In this document: positions 16,555 through 23,833 of the stretch, one piece after another
How the letters are laid out: every line of letters starts with the position of its first letter
Numbering within the stretch: the first letter of the stretch is position 1
DNA from: Streptomyces fodineus
GTDB taxonomy: Bacteria; Actinomycetota; Actinomycetes; Streptomycetales; Streptomycetaceae
Reading direction: 5' to 3'
Assembly: GCF_001735805.1 (NCBI RefSeq)
Contig: NZ_CP017248.1
Coordinates: forward strand, 3,596,001 to 3,660,000
DNA length: 64,000 nucleotides
The notes under the pieces: generated by a model
Database searches by the model: none
Told to the model about the DNA's origin: nothing
Seen by the model: only the letters and a program-made list of their open reading frames with translations
Translations under genes and position numbers: made by a program

Positions 16555-16885
16555 GCGGAACAGGCAAAAGTCCTTTCACTCGAACGTTTAGGCCAGGATC
16601 CACCCCATGGAAGTACGGCTGTGACCTAGTCGACACCGAGGAATCAAAAAAAACTTTCCGGAAGGGGTTGTATCCGCCGCTGAGGTTTGCGAGTCTCTAC
16701 GTGGCGATCGGGACGGCCCGCAACACCGGCCTCCACTGATCACCGGAACCCCACTTCAAACCAAGGACCACGCCGGGGAAGACTCGGCGGTCGGCCCTTC
16801 ACTTGTTGAGGGATTCGTGAAAGCGTTCACATTCACAAGCAACCTGTACGTAATACGTTCAGAGAACCTAGGAGAGGTAGCAGCC
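16555..16885 (+). promoter_or_regulatory. Long AT-richer leader/promoter region of wblE
   Basis: This 331-bp stretch lies between the lipid kinase and wblE. It is clearly lower in GC than its surroundings, with an eight-A run at 16646-16653, and contains no gene that looks real. An open frame of 62 codons (16551-16739) uses codons foreign to the genome, such as AAA, so it is judged non-coding. The region probably holds several wblE promoters; no sigma consensus was matched with confidence. Confidence 0.4.
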
Positions 16886-17143
16886 ATGGACTGGCGTCAC
16901 AACGCCGTTTGCCGCGAGGAAGACCCCGAGCTCTTCTTCCCCATCGGCAACACCGGTCCTGCGCTGCTGCAGATCGAGGAAGCCAAGGCCGTCTGCCGTC
17001 GCTGCCCGGTGATCGAGCAGTGTCTGCAGTGGGCGCTCGAGTCCGGTCAGGACTCCGGCGTCTGGGGTGGTCTCAGCGAGGACGAGCGTCGCGCCATGAA
17101 GCGCCGCGCCGCCCGCAACCGGGCCCGTCAGGCCTCCGCCTGA
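16886..17143 (+). CDS. wblE: WhiB-family iron-sulfur regulator WblE (WhiB1-like)
   Basis: This is an 85-residue actinobacterial transcription factor carrying a 4Fe-4S cluster. The four cluster cysteines are C9, then the CxxC in 'AVCRRCPV', and the Cys in 'EQCLQWA'. The 'DSGVWGGLSEDERR' turn and the basic tail 'KRRAARNRARQ' complete the family pattern. The ATG follows AGGAGAGG. Members of this subgroup bind the principal sigma factor and respond to nitric oxide. A clear intrinsic terminator lies 130 bp downstream. Confidence 0.95.
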   Translation: MDWRHNAVCREEDPELFFPIGNTGPALLQIEEAKAVCRRCPVIEQCLQWALESGQDSGVWGGLSEDERRAMKRRAARNRARQASA

Positions 17144-17271
17144 CATATCCACCCCTGCTGACAGCCTGAGCTTGGCGGCGCGTGCAGCACGCACGCATCT
17201 CCCGCCCCCGAGCCGCAGCGCGCAGTATCCCCCGATGCCTCTAGCGATTCAGCAGAGCAGCAACGAGCACG

Positions 17272-17304
17272 AGCCTCGGACCAACGACGGTCCGGGGCTT
17301 TTTG
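17272..17304 (+). terminator. Rho-independent terminator of wblE
   Basis: AGCCTCGGACC (17272-17282) pairs with GGTCCGGGGCT (17289-17299) with one G-T pair and a 6-nt loop, followed by TTTTTG. It is one of the few classical U-tailed terminators in the window and points in the wblE direction. Confidence 0.85.
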
Positions 17305-17340
17305 CTGTCCGCAAACGCCCGTCGTCGTACCGCAGTTGGG

Positions 17341-18816
17341 TTACTTCTGCGCCCGCACCGGAATGTCGAGGATCACCCGGGTCCCCCGCCCCGGTGCCGG
17401 GACCATGTCGAAGGAACCGCCGAGCTCACCCTCCACCAGGGTGCGTACGATCTGCAGGCCGAGGTTGCCCGAGCGGTGCGGGTCGAAGTTCTCGGGCAGG
17501 CCGACCCCGTCGTCCTGGACGGTGACGAGGAGGCGGGCCTCCTTCGTCGTACCGCCACGGACCGCGGAGACCTCGACCGTGCCGGTGTCGCCCTCGCGGA
17601 AGCCGTGCTCCAGCGCGTTCTGCAGGACCTCGGTGAGGACCATCGACAGCGGGGTGGCCACCTCGGCGTCGAGGATCCCGAACCGCCCGCTGCGCCGGCC
17701 GGTCACCTTGCCGGGGGAGATCTCGGCGACCATGGCCAGCACCCGGTCGGCGATGTCGTCGAACTCCACCCGCTCATCCAGGTTCTGAGACAGCGTCTCA
17801 TGCACGATCGCGATCGAGCCGACCCGGCGGACGGCCTCCTCCAGCGCCTCCCGGCCGCGCTCGGAGTCGATACGCCGGGCCTGCAGCCGCAGCAGCGCGG
17901 CGACCGTCTGGAGGTTGTTCTTCACCCGGTGGTGGATCTCCCGGATGGTCGCGTCCTTGGTGATCAACTCGCGTTCGCGGCGCCGCAGTTCGGTGACGTC
18001 CCGGCACAGCACCAGCGAACCGATCCGGGTGCCCTTGGGCTTGAGCGGGATCGTCCGGAACTGGATGACGCCGTCGTTGGCCTCGATCTCGAATTCGCGC
18101 GGGGCCCAGCCGCTGGCCACCTTGGCCAGTGCCTCGTCCACCGCGCCCCGGGTCGGCGCGAGTTCGGCGGTGGTCTGCCCGAGGTGGTGGCCGACCAGGT
18201 CGGCGGCGAGGCCGAGGCGGTGGTAGGCGGACAGGGCGTTCGGGGAGGCGTACTGGACGACGCCGTCGGCGTCCAGCCGGATCAGGCCGTCGCCGACACG
18301 CGGCGAGGCGTCCATGTCGACCTGCTGATCGGGGAAGGGGAACGATCCTGCAGCGATCATCTGCGCCAGGTCCGAGGCGCTCTGCAGATAGGTCAGCTCC
18401 AGCCGGCTCGGGGTGCGGACGGTCAGCAGGTTGGTGTTGCGGGCGATCACGCCGAGGACGCGGCCCTCACGCCGTACGGGGATGGACTCGACCCGTACGG
18501 GGACCTCTTCACGCCACTCCGGGTCGCCCTCGCGCACGATCCGGCCCTCGTCCAGCGCCGCGTCCAGCATGGGCCGGCGGCCGCGCGGGACGAGATGGCC
18601 GACCATGTCGTCCTGGTAGGAGGTGGGGCCGGTGTTGGGGCGCATCTGGGCCACCGAGACGTACCGGGTGCCGTCCCGGGTGGGAACCCACAGGACCAGG
18701 TCGGCGAAGGAGAGGTCGGAGAGCAGCTGCCACTCCGAGACCAGCAGGTGGAGCCACTCGAGATCGGAGTCGTCGAGGGCGGTGTGCTGGCGGACCAGTT
18801 CGTTCATGGAGGGCAC
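17341..18816 (-). CDS. Sensor histidine kinase, PdtaS-like (HisKA_2)
   Basis: This is a soluble histidine kinase of 491 residues. An N-terminal GAF-like domain (to about residue 145) and a PAS domain (about 180-290) precede the HisKA_2 phosphoacceptor helix 'IREIHHRVKNNLQTVAALL'. A HATPase domain follows, with 'LTEVLQNALEHGF' (N box), 'DDGVGLP' (G1) and 'GNLGLQIVRTLV' (G2). This is the layout of M. tuberculosis PdtaS, which works with an ANTAR-type RNA-binding response regulator; no partner gene is in the window. GTG 18816 is used as the start; ATG 18807 is as likely. It converges with wblE. Confidence 0.9.
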   Translation of the reverse strand: MPSMNELVRQHTALDDSDLEWLHLLVSEWQLLSDLSFADLVLWVPTRDGTRYVSVAQMRPNTGPTSYQDDMVGHLVPRGRRPMLDAALDEGRIVREGDPEWREEVPVRVESIPVRREGRVLGVIARNTNLLTVRTPSRLELTYLQSASDLAQMIAAGSFPFPDQQVDMDASPRVGDGLIRLDADGVVQYASPNALSAYHRLGLAADLVGHHLGQTTAELAPTRGAVDEALAKVASGWAPREFEIEANDGVIQFRTIPLKPKGTRIGSLVLCRDVTELRRRERELITKDATIREIHHRVKNNLQTVAALLRLQARRIDSERGREALEEAVRRVGSIAIVHETLSQNLDERVEFDDIADRVLAMVAEISPGKVTGRRSGRFGILDAEVATPLSMVLTEVLQNALEHGFREGDTGTVEVSAVRGGTTKEARLLVTVQDDGVGLPENFDPHRSGNLGLQIVRTLVEGELGGSFDMVPAPGRGTRVILDIPVRAQK

Positions 18817-19046
18817 GTCTGCGAGCGTACCCGCACGTTTGAAGGTGGCCGAAAAACACCCGCGGGCCGCGGCGCCTGGAAGGGACCCTCAACCCTCCCG
18901 GCACCGCAGCCCGGAGCATCATCGGCCGTGGGGTGTGCGGTCCCGGTCGGCCGAAGGTCGAGGAGCCGGGGCAGTCAGGGCAGAGAGCTCCGGTCCCTCG
19001 ATCCGCCTTCCTGTGCGGGGAAGACGGAGGCTTGTTCACTTTTGAT

Positions 19047-19062
19047 TGTGGACTAGACCACA
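19047..19062. promoter_or_regulatory. DasR-binding site (dre), orphan
   Basis: TGTGGACTAGACCACA matches the dre consensus core TGGTCTAGACCA at all but one position and is 14 of 16 palindromic. It lies in the 334-bp gap between the sensor kinase start and the TetR gene end, 231 bp upstream of the kinase. No gene in this gap (18817-19150) looks real, so the regulated target is unclear. Confidence 0.7.
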
Positions 19063-19150
19063 AGTGTGTGTCCATGGTCTTGTCGGCATGCACGAAGACT
19101 GTATGACGAAGACGATGGCACCCGATGCCACGCAGCCTAGCCCGCCTCGG

Positions 19151-19789
19151 TCAGCTGCGGGGCCAGATGGCCATGGCAATTTCCGCGAGTGCTTCCAGTT
19201 CCGCACGGCTCGCCCCGTCGCGCGCCTGCTGGGACATGCCCTGGATCATCGCGGCGGTGTGCCGGGCGAGGGCGGCGGCATCGGTGCCGGCGGGGAGCAG
19301 CCCGGCCGCGACGTCCGCCTCGATCCGGGACTCCACCGCGGCGATGTTCGCGTTGCGCCGCTCGCGCAGCAGCTGCTCCACCTCGGGGCTGGTGCAGTTG
19401 GTGGCGGCGTGCACGACCAGGCAGCCGTACGGATGCGCGGGGTCGGTGTACTCGGCGGCGGCCTCGCGCAGCATGCGCTCGACGCCGCCCCGGGCGGTGG
19501 GCTCCTGCGCGAGGGCGCGGTCGCCGAAGGCGCCGTGCGTGTCGACGTAGACCCGGACGACCTCCTCGAACAGCGTCCGCTTGTCACTGAAGGCCGCGTA
19601 CAGACTCGGCGCGCCGATGCCCATGATCCGGGTGAGGTCGGAGACCGAGGTGGCCTCGTACCCGTGCTCCCAGAAGGCCATGAGCGCCTTGTGAAGCGCG
19701 GTGGCCCGGTCGAAGGACCGCGGCCTGCCACGCGTCCGGGCCGTGCCGACCTGCGCTTTCGTGTCCTGGCCTCGCACCATGGAGGGCAT
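19151..19789 (-). CDS. TetR-family transcriptional regulator
   Basis: This is a 212-residue repressor. The N-terminal helix-turn-helix runs around 'ALMAFWEHGYEATSVSDLTRIMGIGAPSLYAAF' with the typical 'FSDKRTLF' following. The C-terminal ligand domain contains 'HPYGCLVVHAA', frequent in the subgroup that responds to small electrophiles or drugs. Starts at ATG 19789 and ATG 19780 are both possible; neither has a clear ribosome binding site. An AT-rich TATAAAAT-like patch overlaps the start. It is divergent from nagB, which has its own dre site, so its target is uncertain. Confidence 0.87.
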   Translation of the reverse strand: MPSMVRGQDTKAQVGTARTRGRPRSFDRATALHKALMAFWEHGYEATSVSDLTRIMGIGAPSLYAAFSDKRTLFEEVVRVYVDTHGAFGDRALAQEPTARGGVERMLREAAAEYTDPAHPYGCLVVHAATNCTSPEVEQLLRERRNANIAAVESRIEADVAAGLLPAGTDAAALARHTAAMIQGMSQQARDGASRAELEALAEIAMAIWPRS

Positions 19790-19882
19790 TTTATAGCGGA
19801 CCCTAGAAAATTGTCCGTGGCGTGACAAGGGCGTCCCCTCTTTCCTCCGCCCCTGGGCCGTCGGACGCCGATTCTGTTAGAT

Positions 19883-19894
19883 TGGTCTAAACCA
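19883..19894 (+). promoter_or_regulatory. dre site upstream of nagB
   Basis: TGGTCTAAACCA, in a TTGGTCTAAACCACA context, matches the DasR operator core TGGTCTAGACCA with one change. It lies about 45 bp upstream of the nagB start. DasR repression of nagB, relieved by glucosamine-6-phosphate, is established in Streptomyces. Confidence 0.85.
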
Positions 19895-19936
19895 CATAGA
19901 GACGCACAGAGCCCACTTCAGAACGGCAGGCCCAGC

Positions 19937-20722
19937 GTGGAAGTTGTCATCGTTCCGCAGGCCGCGGCGGGCGGCGAGCTGATCGCCGAGGCCATGGCCC
20001 AGTTGCTGCGACGCAAGCCCGACGCCCTGCTCGGCGTGGCCACCGGCTCCACCCCGCTGCCCATCTACCAGGCGCTCACCGCGAAGGTGCGCTCCGGCGC
20101 CGTGGACATCTCAGAAGCGCGCATAGCCCAGCTCGACGAGTACGTGGGGCTGCCCGCAGACCACCCCGAGTCCTACCGCTCGGTGCTGCGCCGGGAGGTG
20201 CTGGAGCCGCTCGGCATCGGCATGGACGCCTTCCTCGGCCCCGACGGCACCGCCGAGGACATCCAGGCGGCCTGCGAGGCGTACGACCGTGCGCTCGCCG
20301 AGGCCGGCGGGGTGGACCTGCAGCTGCTGGGCATCGGCACGGACGGGCACATCGGCTTCAACGAGCCCTGTTCGTCCCTCGCCTCGCGCACCCGGATCAA
20401 GACGCTGACCGAGCAGACCCGCATCGACAACGCCCGCTTCTTCGACGGCGACATCGAGCAGGTGCCGCACCACGTCATCACCCAGGGCATCGGCACCATC
20501 CTGGAGGCGCGGCACCTGGTGCTGCTGGCGACCGGCGAGGGCAAGGCGGACGCGGTCGCCGCGACGGTCGAGGGCCCGGTCGCGGCCGTCTGCCCCGCCT
20601 CCGCCCTGCAACTGCACCCGCACGCCACGGTGATCGTCGACGAGGCAGCCGCATCCAAGCTGAAGCTGTCCGACTACTTCCGCCACACCTACGCCAACAA
20701 GCCGGCGTGGCAGGGGATCTAG
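19937..20722 (+). CDS. nagB: Glucosamine-6-phosphate deaminase
   Basis: This cytoplasmic enzyme converts glucosamine-6-phosphate to fructose-6-phosphate and ammonia, the last step of N-acetylglucosamine catabolism. It has 261 residues, normal for NagB. Visible motifs are 'LGVATGSTPLPIYQAL' (phosphate loop), 'AQLDEYVGLPADHPESY' with the catalytic Asp, and 'GIGTDGHIGFNEPCSSLASRTR' holding the catalytic Asp/His. The GTG start is at the conserved N-terminus. Its substrate is also the DasR effector, so the neighbouring dasR and the dre site upstream complete a feedback circuit. Confidence 0.97.
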   Translation: MEVVIVPQAAAGGELIAEAMAQLLRRKPDALLGVATGSTPLPIYQALTAKVRSGAVDISEARIAQLDEYVGLPADHPESYRSVLRREVLEPLGIGMDAFLGPDGTAEDIQAACEAYDRALAEAGGVDLQLLGIGTDGHIGFNEPCSSLASRTRIKTLTEQTRIDNARFFDGDIEQVPHHVITQGIGTILEARHLVLLATGEGKADAVAATVEGPVAAVCPASALQLHPHATVIVDEAAASKLKLSDYFRHTYANKPAWQGI

Positions 20723-20795
20723 CGGGGACAGAGGGCCGTCGCCAAGGGCCGTAAGGGCCTCACCCGCAGGTCCACATCCGCCCCACCCGTCCCTA

Positions 20796-20807
20796 TGGAC
20801 TAGACCA
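20796..20807 (+). promoter_or_regulatory. dre site upstream of dasR
   Basis: TGGACTAGACCA matches the dre core with one change and lies about 140 bp upstream of the dasR start, in the 223-bp nagB-dasR gap. In S. coelicolor the site near dasR serves the divergent dasABC transporter genes. Here those genes are absent from this position, so the site can only act on dasR. Confidence 0.75.
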
Positions 20808-20945
20808 ACAACGGGTGCGACGGTATATAGAGGAGATCACGGAGCGTGCGGGTGGAGCCCTGAGGCGCGAAGCCGTGCCACGATGTGAGCCGGTGGCCGA
20901 TGTCAGGTCGGTCGCTTTCGGCAGCCGGAGCCGGGAAGGCAGAGC

Positions 20946-21710
20946 ATGAGCACCGACGTCAGCAGTGCGGAGAACGAGGCCGGGACGACCGTCCGTACGG
21001 CGCGCGTGCCCAAGTACTACCGCCTGAAGAAGCACCTGCTCGACATGACGGAGACGCAGGCGCCGGGCACGCCGGTCCCGCCCGAGCGCACGCTGGCGGC
21101 CGAGTTCGACACCTCCCGCACCACCGTCCGCCAGGCCCTGCAGGAGCTGGTCGTGGAGGGCCGGCTGGAACGCATCCAGGGCAAGGGCACCTTCGTCGCC
21201 AAGCCCAAGGTCTCCCAGGCGCTACAGCTGACCTCCTACACCGAGGACATGCGCGCCCAGGGCCTGGAGCCCACCTCCCAGCTGCTGGACGTCGGCTACA
21301 TCACCGCCGACGACCGGCTCGCCGGGCTGCTCGACATCACCCCCGGCGGACGCGTACTGCGCATCGAGCGGCTGCGCATGGCCAACGGCGAGCCGATGGC
21401 CATCGAGACCACGCATCTGAGCGCCAAGCGCTTCCCCGCCCTGCGCCGCTCCCTGGTGAAGTACACGTCTCTCTACACGGCCCTCGCCGAGGTCTACGAC
21501 GTCCATCTCGCCGAGGCCGAGGAGACCATCGAGACCTCCCTGGCCACCCCGCGCGAGGCGGGCCTGCTCGGCACGGACGTGGGTCTGCCGATGCTGATGC
21601 TCTCCCGCCACTCCCTGGACCGCGAGGGCAAGCCGGTGGAGTGGGTGCGGTCGGTGTACCGGGGCGACCGCTACAAGTTCGTGGCGCGACTGAAGCGGCC
21701 CGCGGAGTAA
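20946..21710 (+). CDS. dasR: GntR/HutC-family global regulator DasR
   Basis: This is a 254-residue repressor of chitin and aminosugar metabolism, antibiotic production and development. The winged helix contains 'PPERTLAAEFDTSRTTVRQALQELVVEGRLERIQGKGTF'-type sequence (about residues 45-85), and a UTRA effector domain follows to 'WVRSVYRGDRYKFV'. Glucosamine-6-phosphate and N-acetylglucosamine-6-phosphate release DasR from DNA. It lies directly behind nagB. Its recognition sites occur at 19047, 19883 and 20796. The ATG is at the conserved start. Confidence 0.95.
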   Translation: MSTDVSSAENEAGTTVRTARVPKYYRLKKHLLDMTETQAPGTPVPPERTLAAEFDTSRTTVRQALQELVVEGRLERIQGKGTFVAKPKVSQALQLTSYTEDMRAQGLEPTSQLLDVGYITADDRLAGLLDITPGGRVLRIERLRMANGEPMAIETTHLSAKRFPALRRSLVKYTSLYTALAEVYDVHLAEAEETIETSLATPREAGLLGTDVGLPMLMLSRHSLDREGKPVEWVRSVYRGDRYKFVARLKRPAE

Positions 21711-21868
21711 AGGCTCAAGTGGCCTGCCGGAAAAGGCGCGTAGGACCTGTGGACGTTCGCTGAATCGATATACCGACATACGGACGAGGTCTTCCACTGC
21801 CACGACACCGTCACCTAGATTGCCTGCGCATTACACAGGTGATCAGCGAGGGGACGGAGAGCCGTGGC

Positions 21869-22150
21869 ATGTCCAGTACGCCTGAAGTGAGACCACCGGT
21901 GGTCACGCCGGTGCGCGTGATCATCGGCCTGTGTCTCGTCGCGCCGTTCGTGGCGATGCTCTGGGTCGGCTCCTACGCCAAGACGGGCCCCGCCTTCATC
22001 GGGATCCCGTTCTTCTACTGGTACCAGATGCTCTGGGTGCTGATCTCCACAGCGCTCACCATGACCGCGTACCAGCTGTGGCAGCGCGATCAGCGCGACC
22101 GCGCCGCCCATGCTTCCCCCGCTGCTGAGAACGGTGGTGAGGCGAAGTGA
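21869..22150 (+). CDS. DUF3311 small membrane subunit
   Basis: This is a 93-residue protein with two transmembrane helices (about 17-37 and 50-66), the normal form of DUF3311. These proteins are encoded directly ahead of sodium/solute symporters and are believed to be small accessory subunits. The conserved 'GIPFFYWYQMLWV' loop is present. ATG 21869 has a GGAG site; a GTG at 21839 is an alternative. Its stop overlaps the symporter start by GTGA. Confidence 0.9.
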   Translation: MSSTPEVRPPVVTPVRVIIGLCLVAPFVAMLWVGSYAKTGPAFIGIPFFYWYQMLWVLISTALTMTAYQLWQRDQRDRAAHASPAAENGGEAK

Positions 22151-23775
22151 AGAACGGCGTCAACGGCGTCGCGCTCGGCGTCTTCATCTTCTTCTTCCTG
22201 GCCGTCACGGTCCTGGGCTTCCTCGCCGCCCGCTGGCGCAGGGCCGACAACGAGCACTCCCTGGACGAATGGGGCCTGGGCGGACGGTCGTTCGGCACCT
22301 GGATCACCTGGTTCCTGCTCGGCGGCGACCTGTACACGGCGTACACCTTCGTCGCCGTACCGGCGGCGATCTACGCGGCGGGCGCGTCCGGCTTCTTCGC
22401 GGTGCCGTACACGATCCTGGTCTACCCGCTGATCTTCACCTTCCTGCCGCGCCTGTGGTCGGTCAGCCACCGCCACGGCTATGTCACCACCTCCGACTTC
22501 GTCCGCGGCCGCTTCGGCTCCAAGGGCCTGTCGCTGGCGGTGGCGCTGACCGGCATCCTGGCGACGATGCCGTACATCGCGCTCCAGCTCGTCGGCATCC
22601 AGGCGGTGCTGGACGTCATGGGCGTCGGCGGGGACAGCAGCGCCAACTGGTTCGTGCGGGACCTGCCGCTGCTGATCGCCTTCGGCGTGCTGGCGGCGTA
22701 CACCTACTCCTCCGGCCTGCGCGCCCCCGCCCTGATCGCCTTCGTCAAGGACGCGCTGATCTACATCGTCATCGCGGTGGCGATCATCTACATCCCGATC
22801 AAACTGGGCGGCTTCGACGACATCTTCGCCAAGGCGGGCCATGCGTTCAGCCAGGTCAACCCGGCGACGGGCAAGCCACGCGGCGCACTCACGCCCCCGG
22901 CGGCGGGCCAGTGGACGTACGCCACCCTGGCCCTCGGCTCGGCCCTGGCCCTGTTCATGTACCCGCACTCGATCACCGCGACCCTCTCCTCCAAGAGCCG
23001 TGAGGTGATCCGCCGCAACACCACGATCCTGCCGCTGTACTCCCTGATGCTCGGCCTGCTCGCGCTGCTGGGCTTCATGGCGATCGCGGCCGGGGTCAAG
23101 GTCACCAACGGCCAGCTGGCGATCCCGCAGCTGTTCGAGGACATGTTCCCGGACTGGTTCGCGGGCGTGGCCTTCGCGGCGATCGGCATCGGCGCGCTGG
23201 TCCCGGCGGCGATCATGTCGATCGCGGCGGCGAACCTCTTCACCCGCAACATCTACCGGGACTTCATCAAGCCGGACGCCACGCCGAAGCAGGAGGCCCA
23301 GGTCTCCAAGATCGTCTCGCTGCTGGTGAAGGTCGGCGCGCTGGTCTTCGTCCTCACCATGGACAAGACCGTCGCCATCAACTTCCAGCTGCTGGGCGGC
23401 ATCTGGATCCTGCAGACCTTCCCGGCCCTGGTCGGCGGCCTGTTCACCCGCTGGTTCCACCGCTGGGCCCTGCTCGCCGGCTGGGCGGTCGGCATGGCGT
23501 ACGGCACGGTCGCCGCGTACGGGGTCGCCTCCCCGACCCAGAAGCACTTCGGCGGCTCGGCCAAGGAGATCCCCGGCATCGGCGAGATCGGCTACATCGG
23601 CCTCACGGCCTTCGTCCTCAACGCCGTGGTCACCGTGGTCCTCACCCTCGTCCTCAGGGCCGTGAAGGCCCCCGAGGGCGTCGACGAGACCAGGCCGGAG
23701 GACTACACGGCGGACGCGGGCGACCCCGGGGTTCAGGTGGAACTGCCGCCGGCGACGGCGGACAGCGCACACTGA
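22147..23775 (+). CDS. mctP: Sodium:solute symporter, monocarboxylate transporter type
   Basis: This is an SSS-family permease of 542 residues with about thirteen hydrophobic helices. The start 'LGFLAARWRRADNEHSLDEWGLGGRSFG' and 'WFLLGGDLYTAYTFV' are typical of MctP-like transporters of lactate, pyruvate and related acids. The DUF3311 gene is translationally coupled upstream, the usual partner. The GTG start is fixed by the overlap. The substrate is inferred from the family, not seen. Confidence 0.88.
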   Translation: MKNGVNGVALGVFIFFFLAVTVLGFLAARWRRADNEHSLDEWGLGGRSFGTWITWFLLGGDLYTAYTFVAVPAAIYAAGASGFFAVPYTILVYPLIFTFLPRLWSVSHRHGYVTTSDFVRGRFGSKGLSLAVALTGILATMPYIALQLVGIQAVLDVMGVGGDSSANWFVRDLPLLIAFGVLAAYTYSSGLRAPALIAFVKDALIYIVIAVAIIYIPIKLGGFDDIFAKAGHAFSQVNPATGKPRGALTPPAAGQWTYATLALGSALALFMYPHSITATLSSKSREVIRRNTTILPLYSLMLGLLALLGFMAIAAGVKVTNGQLAIPQLFEDMFPDWFAGVAFAAIGIGALVPAAIMSIAAANLFTRNIYRDFIKPDATPKQEAQVSKIVSLLVKVGALVFVLTMDKTVAINFQLLGGIWILQTFPALVGGLFTRWFHRWALLAGWAVGMAYGTVAAYGVASPTQKHFGGSAKEIPGIGEIGYIGLTAFVLNAVVTVVLTLVLRAVKAPEGVDETRPEDYTADAGDPGVQVELPPATADSAH

Positions 23776-23833
23776 GGGGTTCGCCGGCTCGGCCAGGGTC
23801 CGCCCTGATCCAAACGAACCCGAACGACGCCTC

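Noticed and set aside
16640..16669. Possible SigR promoter (GGAAT ... GTT) upstream of wblE
   Set aside because: The spacing is 22 bp rather than the required 18, unlike the exact match ahead of sigR.
16551..16739. 62-codon frame overlapping the lipid kinase stop by GTGA
   Set aside because: Codons such as TCA, AAA and TTT are foreign to the genome's usage, and the frame crosses an AT-rich promoter-like region. Judged non-coding.
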